From CAVQRC01 sp963715045 (lineage in GTDB: Bacteria > Planctomycetota > Planctomycetia > Pirellulales > Lacipirellulaceae): a stretch of 51,315 nucleotides of DNA. Of this stretch, positions 45,569 to 51,315 are shown one piece after another. Both the position numbers and the translations under genes were made by a program. The stretch is taken from assembly GCA_963715045.1 (NCBI GenBank), contig CAVQRC010000031.1:1-51315 (forward strand), given 5' to 3'. The notes below the pieces were generated by a model. That model was not told the DNA's origin. It did no database searches and was given only the letters and a program-made list of their open reading frames with translations. Every line of letters begins with the position of its first letter. The first letter of the stretch is position 1.

Positions 45569-47257
45569 ATGCACCGCCGCGACTTCCTCACCGCCGCTTC
45601 CCTGTCGTTCCCGGCCGCGTTTGTCGCCAATCCGCTCGGCCGCGTGTTTGCCGCGAACAGTCGCGTTCCGCCAGCCGAACTGAGATCGGATGTGATTGTG
45701 ATCGGGGGCGGACTCGGCGGTTGTGCGGCAGCCCTCGCGGCGGCGGACGCGGGGCGTCGGGTGATACTTACCGAAGAGACCGACTGGGTCGGTGGGCAAC
45801 TCACCTCCCAGGCCGTCCCGCCCGACGAACACCCCTGGATCGAATCACACGGAGCGACGCGCCGCTATCGTCGGCTGCGCACATTGATTCGCGAATACTA
45901 TCGCGCTCACTACCCATTGACCGATGCGGCCGCGGGCCAAGAGTACCTCAACCCGGGTGGCGGGATGGTTTCCCGGCTCTGTCATGAGCCACGGGTGGCA
46001 CTCGCAGCGATTTACGAGATGTTTGCCGCCCACATCAGCGGCGGTCGATTGCAGGTTCTGCTCCAACACGTTCCCATCGCGGCCGATGTGGAGGGTGATC
46101 GGGTACGCTCGGTGACTTGCCGAGATACACGCGAAGACCGCCAGGTCGTGCTGTCTGCCGACTATGTGATCGACGCCACGGAACTGGGGGATCTGCTGCC
46201 GCTCAGCGGAACGGAGTACGTTACTGGATTCGAGTCGCAGCGCGAGACAGGCGAGCCGCACGCTCCGAGCGAAGCGGAGCCGCGTAACATGCAGGCGGTC
46301 ACGTGGTGCTTCCCGATGGAATACCGGGCTGGGGAAGACCACACCATCGACAAACCGCCGCGATACGAATTCTGGCGAGACTTCACTCCCCAACTCGAGC
46401 CGCCCTGGCCCGGCCGGCTTCTCGACTGGACTTACTCCTACCCGATCACCCTTGAGCCGCGGACGTTAGTGTTCGACCCGGTTGATGAACAACCCGGCTG
46501 GTGGCTCTATCGACGGATCGCGAATCGCTCGAACTTTGTGCCCGGGGCCTACCCGGGGAGCATCACCCTCGTTAACTGGCCGCAGAATGACTATCTGCTG
46601 GGAAACGTTTGCGAAGTTTCCGAAGCCGAGGCGGAGCAACACCGAAGTCGGGCGAAGGAGCTGAGCCTGGCGCTGTTCTATTGGATGCAGACCGACGCGC
46701 CGCGGCCTGACGGCGGAACGGGGTGGCCCGGACTGCGGTTACGACCGGGCCTCGTCGGGACGACCGATGGGCTGGCCAAATCGCCGTATATCCGCGAATC
46801 GCGGCGGATTCGCGGGCAGTTCACGATCCTCGAACAGCATGTCAGCACGGCCGCCAGGATGGAAGAGACGGGGCTGCCCCGCGAGCAGGTGGCCGCCGCA
46901 TCGTTCTTTGATTCGGTGGGGGTTGGCAGTTATCGCCTGGACCTTCACCCCAGCACGGGCGGCGACAACTATATCGACCTGGCATCGCTCCCGTTCCAGA
47001 TCCCGCTGGGTGCGTTGATTCCGATTCGCATGACGAATCTGATCGCGGCGAACAAGAACATTGCGACGACCCACATTACGAACGGGTGTTACCGATTGCA
47101 CCCTGTCGAGTGGAACATCGGTGAATCGGCCGGATTGCTGGCCGCGGAGTGCCTCGAGCAGGACACGACACCGGTCGCGATTCGCGATGTGTCGGATCGA
47201 CTGGTCGCATTTCAAAAGCGACTGGAGAGCGAAGGTATCGAGATCCGATGGCCCTGA
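45569..47257 (+). CDS. Tat-secreted FAD-dependent oxidoreductase
   Basis: This is a 562-residue protein from ATG 45569. The twin-arginine signal is MHRRDFLTAASLSFPAAFVA, cleavage near VFA-ANS. The dinucleotide-binding motif VIVIGGGLGGCAAALAAADA and TDWVGGQLTSQAVPPDEHPW place it in the FAD_oxidored family (PF12831-like); the C-terminal FAD-contacting region is TNGCYRLHPVEWNIGESAG. The family is used by planctomycetes and Bacteroidetes near polysaccharide genes, but the substrate is unknown. The 5' flank is repeat DNA and gives no ribosome site. Confidence 0.82.
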   Translation: MHRRDFLTAASLSFPAAFVANPLGRVFAANSRVPPAELRSDVIVIGGGLGGCAAALAAADAGRRVILTEETDWVGGQLTSQAVPPDEHPWIESHGATRRYRRLRTLIREYYRAHYPLTDAAAGQEYLNPGGGMVSRLCHEPRVALAAIYEMFAAHISGGRLQVLLQHVPIAADVEGDRVRSVTCRDTREDRQVVLSADYVIDATELGDLLPLSGTEYVTGFESQRETGEPHAPSEAEPRNMQAVTWCFPMEYRAGEDHTIDKPPRYEFWRDFTPQLEPPWPGRLLDWTYSYPITLEPRTLVFDPVDEQPGWWLYRRIANRSNFVPGAYPGSITLVNWPQNDYLLGNVCEVSEAEAEQHRSRAKELSLALFYWMQTDAPRPDGGTGWPGLRLRPGLVGTTDGLAKSPYIRESRRIRGQFTILEQHVSTAARMEETGLPREQVAAASFFDSVGVGSYRLDLHPSTGGDNYIDLASLPFQIPLGALIPIRMTNLIAANKNIATTHITNGCYRLHPVEWNIGESAGLLAAECLEQDTTPVAIRDVSDRLVAFQKRLESEGIEIRWP

Positions 47258-47571
47258 AGTGGCCCGAAGCCCGGCTTCTTCCCCCTGCTGCCCGGATCCG
47301 AAGCTCTCCGCGCGAAGCCGGCTTCTACCAGGTGTTGCCCGGCATCGAAGCAGAGTGCGCGAAGCCGACTCGTGCAAGACGACGGCTGGCTCGGGTTCGT
47401 CAGCTCCGCATTCAGGTGCAGGGTGATAGCTGCCCGGCAACCGCCGTTGCCAGCCCTGCCGTCTGCCACCGCGACCGCAGCTTCCGAATGCCTTGCTTTG
47501 TTGTCTTCTGGCTCCGCTGAGCTAAAGTGACGGGTCAGTTATGATTGTTCCGTCTGGCCACGAGAATCCTT
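47258..47571. other. Intergenic region with palindromic GAAGCC/GGCTTC motifs
   Basis: About 310 bases without a gene. GAAGCCCGGCTTC at about 47264-47276 and GAAGCCGGCTTC at about 47313-47324 are short palindromes that could form small hairpins. A weaker GAAGCCGACTCG follows near 47360. I see no RNA gene. Confidence 0.4.
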
Positions 47572-47646
47572 AGAAGCCGTTGCAAAACGTGTTTCTACCA
47601 CCTTGTTTCCCAGCCGTGGGAGGCCTGAAACCGGGTTTTGAAGCGC
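47572..47646 (-). repeat. Dispersed ~75-bp repeat, copy C
   Basis: On the minus strand: TTCAAAACCCGGTTTCAGGC, CTCCCACGGCTGGGA, ACAAGGTGGTAGAAACACG, TTTTGCAACGGCTTC. This is the best-formed copy: its ends (GCTTCAAAACCCGGTTTC and GTTGCAAAACGTGTTTC on opposite strands) are imperfect inverted repeats, with a CCCAC/GTGGG-like centre. It lies directly ahead of the DUF4345 start. Confidence 0.75.
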
Positions 47647-47650
47647 TCTA

Positions 47651-48031
47651 ATGATTGTCAAGAGTTACCTCGCGATCGTCGGATTGATGTACATCGCGTT
47701 GGCGATCTGGTGTACGGTGGCTCCCGCCGCAACGTCGCAGAAGGTGGGTTTCTCACTTCAAAAAGGGTCCGGTGAATCGGAGTTCATGACCGTATATGGC
47801 GGCCTGGAGTTCGGTATGGGGCTGTTATTCCTGCTTCCGTTGTTTCGTGACGAATCGACATCGACGGTTTTGGTCGCCTGTCTTTTGATCCATGGCACGC
47901 TGGTGGTGTTTCGGACGGTGGCCTTCTTCCGCTTCTCGGACGTCGGCGGATTTACCGTAAACCTGGCGGTTGGCGAGTGGATTCTGCTGCTGGTGACATT
48001 CGGGTTGTGGCTCTTCAAACGCGGTTCGTAG
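47651..48031 (+). CDS. DUF4345-like small membrane protein
   Basis: This is a 126-residue protein with four hydrophobic segments. It starts MIVKSYLAIVGLMYIALAIW and contains the conserved middle FMTVYGGLEFGMGLLFLLP and the end LAVGEWILLLVTFGLWLFKR. The length and four-helix layout match DUF4345. Function unknown. The next gene starts 11 bases later, so the two are probably co-transcribed. Confidence 0.7.
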   Translation: MIVKSYLAIVGLMYIALAIWCTVAPAATSQKVGFSLQKGSGESEFMTVYGGLEFGMGLLFLLPLFRDESTSTVLVACLLIHGTLVVFRTVAFFRFSDVGGFTVNLAVGEWILLLVTFGLWLFKRGS

Positions 48032-48042
48032 AGGATGCCGGC

Positions 48043-48826
48043 ATGTCGCCACTCGTTGCCGCGCTGCTGCTGAATCTGCTGCTGGTTCTCGGGCTGATGT
48101 TTCTGCTGTGGATCGTCAGTGTGGCCAAACGGGATGTCAGCATTGTCGATCCGTGCTGGGGCCTGGGCTTCGTGATCCTCGCCTGGGCGACGCTGCTTCA
48201 GGTCGACCAGCCAACCATCCTGGGTTGGTTGATTGTCGTGCTGGTGAGCCTGTGGGGACTTCGCCTGACGTTCTATCTCAGCTGGCGAAACTTCGGTAAG
48301 GATGAAGACCGCCGCTATCAGGCGATGCGCGGCGAAGCACGGCCAGAAGTTCTGGTGGCTGAGTCTGTTCACCGTGTTCTGCCTGCAAGGCGTGCTGATG
48401 TGGATCATATCGATATCGATCCAGGCCGGCATTTACTCTGGCGGTGAAAGCATCGGGCTGCTGGCCGGCATGGCGATCCTCGTGTGGGGAGTCGGGTTTT
48501 TCTTCGAGGCGGTGGGCGACTACCAGATGGCCAGATTCAAGTCGCGGCCCGAGAGTCGAGGAGCGGTACTCAACCACGGCGTGTGGCGGTACACACGGCA
48601 TCCGAATTATTTCGGTGACTTCTGCATCTGGTGGGGGCACTACCTCGCAGCCGCCGCCGCCGGTGCCTGGTGGACCGTATTCAGCCCGCTGTTGATGTCT
48701 TTCCTGCTGCTGAAAGTCTCGGGCGTCACGCTGCTCGAGAAGGACATCTCTGATCGTCGCCCCGAGTACGAGAAATACAAACGGGCGACGAATGCTTTCT
48801 TTCCGGGGCCTTCGAGAGAGCCGTGA
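48043..48826 (+). CDS. DUF1295 (steroid 5-alpha-reductase-like) membrane protein, frameshifted near 48330
   Basis: ATG 48043 starts MSPLVAALLLNLLLVLGLMF. SIVDPCWGLGFVILAW and GLRLTFYLSWRNFGKDEDRR match DUF1295. One extra base at 48322-48336 shifts the frame; AKHGQKFWWLSLFTVFCLQG, FFEAVGDYQMARFK and the NADPH-site signature NHGVWRYTRHPNYFGDFCIW follow. The composite of about 260 residues has six or seven membrane segments and is the expected length. The fold is that of isoprenylcysteine methyltransferase and steroid reductases; the substrate is unknown. Confidence 0.8.
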
Positions 48827-49247
48827 ACAGAGACGGGTGAGTCGAGCCACCTCGCGACGAATCGCAGGAGCCGCTCTGGTTTTGTTGAAGGATCTGGCCA
48901 GTTGATACTGCGAGTTTTCTTGGTCGCCTCCAGAGGGACGAGGTGGCGATGTTGATCTCAGGTAGCTGACCACTTCAGCCGTGACGAACACCGGGGCACT
49001 TTCGCCAGTTTCAGCTTCTGCAGGGCCGTTCAGACAGCCGCTCCTTGACGGGGCGAGAAGCCCTGCTGGTTCGCGTCAAAAGTCGCGGTGGACCGCTCGG
49101 TCCCGACGAAGCCATTTCCGCGTCTTCGATCTGATGGCAATTCTCGTCGGGTCGCCGGCGCCGCTCATGTGTCGAAGCGGACCTGCTCGTGAAACTGCCA
49201 ATTTCTCCGCGCGTCGGTGATTCTGACCTCGTGCAATTCCGTGAACG
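48827..49247. other. Intergenic region left of the IS630 element
   Basis: About 420 bases. No gene, RNA, or repeat recognised. Several overlapping short frames exist but none has a plausible start or motif. Confidence 0.4.
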
Positions 49248-50400
49248 TATTGCGCTGAGCGCTTTCTGGTGATAGAACGCCTTGCGTTCTAACCCCCGGA
49301 GGGCGGCATCCGGGTAGCGGTAGCGATCGAGTTGACGGAGGAGGAGCGGGTGAAGCTCGCCAAGTACAGCCGGGGCCACTCGACGCCCGTGCGGCTGATG
49401 AAGCGGGCCAAGATCGTGCTGCTGGCGGCCGAGGGGAAGACGAACGCCGAGATCGCGGTGGAAGTCGGCATGGCCCGGGGCCCGGTCGGGACGTGGCGGA
49501 AGCGGTTCGCGGAAAAACGCCTGGCGGGGATCGAGCAAGACGCCCCGCGGCCGGGCAACCCGAGCCCCAACCGGGCCGAGTTGACCGAGAAGATTCTTGA
49601 AGCGACCACGCAGACCGAGCCGGAACACGCCACGCAGTGGAGCACCCGCACGCTGGCGAAGGAGCTTGGGGTGAGCGACACGCGGGTCGCCCGCGTGTGG
49701 CGGGCGCACGGCCTGCAGCCGCACCGGGTGAAGACCTTCAAGGTGTCGAACGACCCGCACTTCGCCGAGAAGGTCCGTGACGTGGTGGGCCTGTACCTCA
49801 ACCCGCCCGCGCGCGCGATCGTGCTGTCGGTCGATGAGAAGACGCAGATCCAGGCGCTCGACCGGACGCAGAAAGGGCTGCCGATCCACCCGGGTCGTTG
49901 CGGGACGATGACGCACGACTACAAGCGGAACGGGACGACCACGCTGTTCGCGGCGCTCAACGTGGCGGAGGGGATCGTCATCGACAAGTGCATGCCGCGT
50001 CATCGGCATCAAGAGTGGATCAAGTTCCTCGAAGAGATCGACGCCCGTACGCCGCCGGGGATCGATCTGCACCTGATCGCCGACAACTACGCGACGCACA
50101 AGCATCCCAAGGTGTTGCGATGGCTGAAGCGGCACAAGCGGTTCCACATGCACTTCATCCCCACCTCCAGCAGCTGGCTCAACCTGGTCGAGCGGTTCTT
50201 CGCCGACCTCACCAGCAAGCGGCTCCGACGCGGCTCGTTCCCGGCCGTCCCCGAACTGATCCGGGCGATCGAAGGCTACGTCGAGCACCACAACGACACC
50301 ACCGAGGGCTTCGAGTGGAAGGCCACCGCCGACGACATCCTCGAAAAAGTCGCCCGCGCCAAAGCCACCCTCGATAAGATCAGGGCTGAGTGACGCAGTA
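49248..50400 (+). mobile_element. IS630-family insertion sequence
   Basis: The element contains the IS630 transposase and is bounded by TA at 49248-49249 and 50399-50400. Just inside, the ends read TATTGCG and, on the other strand, TACTGCG, which fits the short terminal inverted repeats and TA target duplication of IS630/Tc1-mariner elements. The total of about 1.15 kb is normal. AGAACGC-CTT-GCGTTCT at 49274-49290 forms a perfect seven-base stem ahead of the gene. The exact borders are my estimate. Confidence 0.65.
49332..50393 (+). CDS. IS630-family transposase
   Basis: This is a 353-residue DDE transposase. TTG at 49332 is the first start after an in-frame stop. An N-terminal helix-turn-helix (AEGKTNAEIAVEVGMARGPV) and a second winged-helix region (LAKELGVSDTRVARVWRAHG) precede the catalytic domain: first Asp in VLSVDEKTQIQALDR, second in LHLIADNYATHKHPKVL, and the final Glu in SSSWLNLVERFFADLTS. 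The frame is intact, so the element may be mobile. Unlike many IS630 members it is one frame, without programmed shift. Confidence 0.9.
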   Translation: MTEEERVKLAKYSRGHSTPVRLMKRAKIVLLAAEGKTNAEIAVEVGMARGPVGTWRKRFAEKRLAGIEQDAPRPGNPSPNRAELTEKILEATTQTEPEHATQWSTRTLAKELGVSDTRVARVWRAHGLQPHRVKTFKVSNDPHFAEKVRDVVGLYLNPPARAIVLSVDEKTQIQALDRTQKGLPIHPGRCGTMTHDYKRNGTTTLFAALNVAEGIVIDKCMPRHRHQEWIKFLEEIDARTPPGIDLHLIADNYATHKHPKVLRWLKRHKRFHMHFIPTSSSWLNLVERFFADLTSKRLRRGSFPAVPELIRAIEGYVEHHNDTTEGFEWKATADDILEKVARAKATLDKIRAE

Positions 50401-50542
50401 CACTAGGCATCTCTGGATAAGCCGTGGAATAATCGAATTAGACTGCCTATTCGTTAAAGTTAAGACCTCATTCGTGCCGATTCTTCAGAAAAAACGAATT
50501 GTGCCCAAAAGGTACAGCCACCAAGCAGTTCAAGGACTTGCA

Positions 50543-51315
50543 ATGTACCAAGAACTCATTGCAAGAATCGCCGTCATGTGGAGGCTGTTCATTTTCATCT
50601 TGGTTTTGGGCATTCTGGGCGTGCCATTGGCCAAGCAAGGACTCGCACAAGACTCGGATGCCAAAACACGTTTGTCACCGACGGAAAACGCCGACGTTGA
50701 AGAACTGCGTTCAGAAGTCGAAGAGTTGCGCAGACTGGTAGCTGAACGCAACGTTTCTACGCAGGACTTGCTTGAGCCGCCCATCGATCCACAACGATTG
50801 GTTGAAGCAGGTGATTCTCGTGGAGCCATTCTTTTACCCGGAACGGATGTTTCACTTCGCATTGGTGGCTACGCGCGCGGGGAAATGATCTACGATACTG
50901 GATATGTTGCGTCCGGGACGTTACTGGTGCCAAGCACCATCGCCCTTGACGGGTCACCGCTAGCGCAAAGGCGAGGCCAGACAACGCTTACGGCGAATCA
51001 TTCTCGATTGAATTTTGACGCCCATGCCAGTACAGATTTTGGCAAACTACGTGGGTTTGTCGAATTTGATTTCTATGCGCCTCAAGCAACAGAACCGCGA
51101 CTCCGGCATGCGTACGGAGAATGGGATTATGGCAACGTTAATCTAATAGCCGGACAGACTTGGTCAACCTTCATGGACCCCGCCACCTTGCCTCAGGCTC
51201 TTCCTGAAACGGCACAGCCTGGCTCGATTTTCGTTCGACAAGGGATCTTTCGCCTTACTCGTCGCGTCAATGATTGTGTCAACATTGCGTGTGCTTTTGA
51301 AGACCCTAGCTCCAA
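50543..51315 (+). CDS. DcaP-like trimeric outer-membrane porin (3' end outside window)
   Basis: The frame is open from ATG 50543 to the window end (257 codons). AAGGA seven bases upstream supports this start; ATG 50576 (MWRLFIFILVLGILG) is the alternative. A signal peptide ends near LAKQGLAQD. A coiled coil follows (VEELRSEVEELRRLVAERN), then the barrel with SLRIGGYARGEMIYDTGYV, TLTANHSRLNFDAHASTDFG and KLRGFVEFDFYAPQATE, the pattern of DcaP-type porins. The DNA here is visibly less GC-rich than the left part (lines near 45-53 % against 63-67 %). It starts 143 bases after the IS630 end. Confidence 0.75.
   Translation, partial: MYQELIARIAVMWRLFIFILVLGILGVPLAKQGLAQDSDAKTRLSPTENADVEELRSEVEELRRLVAERNVSTQDLLEPPIDPQRLVEAGDSRGAILLPGTDVSLRIGGYARGEMIYDTGYVASGTLLVPSTIALDGSPLAQRRGQTTLTANHSRLNFDAHASTDFGKLRGFVEFDFYAPQATEPRLRHAYGEWDYGNVNLIAGQTWSTFMDPATLPQALPETAQPGSIFVRQGIFRLTRRVNDCVNIACAFEDPSS

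Noticed and set aside
47264..47324. GAAGCC/GGCTTC palindromes as an attachment site or RNA gene
   Set aside because: The arms are only six bases long, with no integrase nearby and no further conserved structure; at most they are small hairpins.
49011..50291. A 426-residue frame opposite the IS630 transposase
   Set aside because: It is the antisense shadow of a high-GC gene, with no known motif; the transposase on the plus strand has the full DDE pattern.

Overview
The window looks like a chromosomal segment of a planctomycete, probably of the Pirellula/Blastopirellula type. It is GC-rich, at roughly 60-65 % in the lines I counted by eye. It combines a DUF1080 protein, two formylglycine-type sulfatases, a GH95 fucosidase, an Uma2 protein, a Tat-secreted FAD oxidoreductase, a PilZ protein, and an alternative complex III operon joined to an A2-type cytochrome c oxidase. 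This is inferred from gene content and family resemblance only; there is no rRNA or other marker here.

Layout. 1-5217: end of a DinB-like gene, a DUF1080 protein, a universal stress protein with an ArsB/NhaD-type transporter, and a PQQ-propeller lipoprotein. 5283-13858 (+): DUF4301 protein, then a sucrose/alpha-glucan block of sucrose-phosphate synthase with its own phosphatase-like domain, amylosucrase, and a second sucrose-phosphatase domain fused to a maltooligosyltrehalose trehalohydrolase (TreZ). 13975-18011: GH95, a gutted rsgA remnant and a PilZ protein. 18012-32785 (-): one long respiratory operon, reading from the right actA-B-C-D-E-F, a small membrane protein, SCO, coxB-A-C-D, and three further small genes ending in a protease-like protein without a metal site. 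33101-35418 (+): an iron-sulfur photolyase and an SDR. 35466-43101: esterase-like hydrolase, a beta-propeller glycosidase lacking its start, sulfatase, Uma2, second sulfatase, secreted hypothetical protein. 43215-48826: tartrate/isopropylmalate dehydrogenase-type enzyme, HpcH/HpaI aldolase, FAD oxidoreductase, DUF4345 and DUF1295 membrane proteins. 49248-50400: an IS630-family element. 50543-end: a DcaP-like porin in visibly less GC-rich DNA.

How the genes work together. The respiratory operon would carry electrons from quinol through the complex III analogue (Act) to the oxidase, with SCO loading copper into CoxB. The sucrose block could make sucrose-6-phosphate, dephosphorylate it, and turn sucrose into alpha-glucan plus fructose. 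The sulfatases, GH95, propeller glycosidase and esterase fit degradation of sulfated, fucosylated polysaccharides.

Two cross-cutting observations matter for any reader. First, at least ten otherwise convincing genes carry single-base frameshifts, including actB (twice) and TreZ (twice). That density suggests indel errors in the sequence more than real gene decay, so composite coordinates are given. Second, the gene borders hold several repeat families: a roughly 75-bp dispersed element in four copies (one forming the C-terminal codons of actE), a second core element in three copies, and short 7-8 bp tandem repeats that sit directly against start or stop codons.
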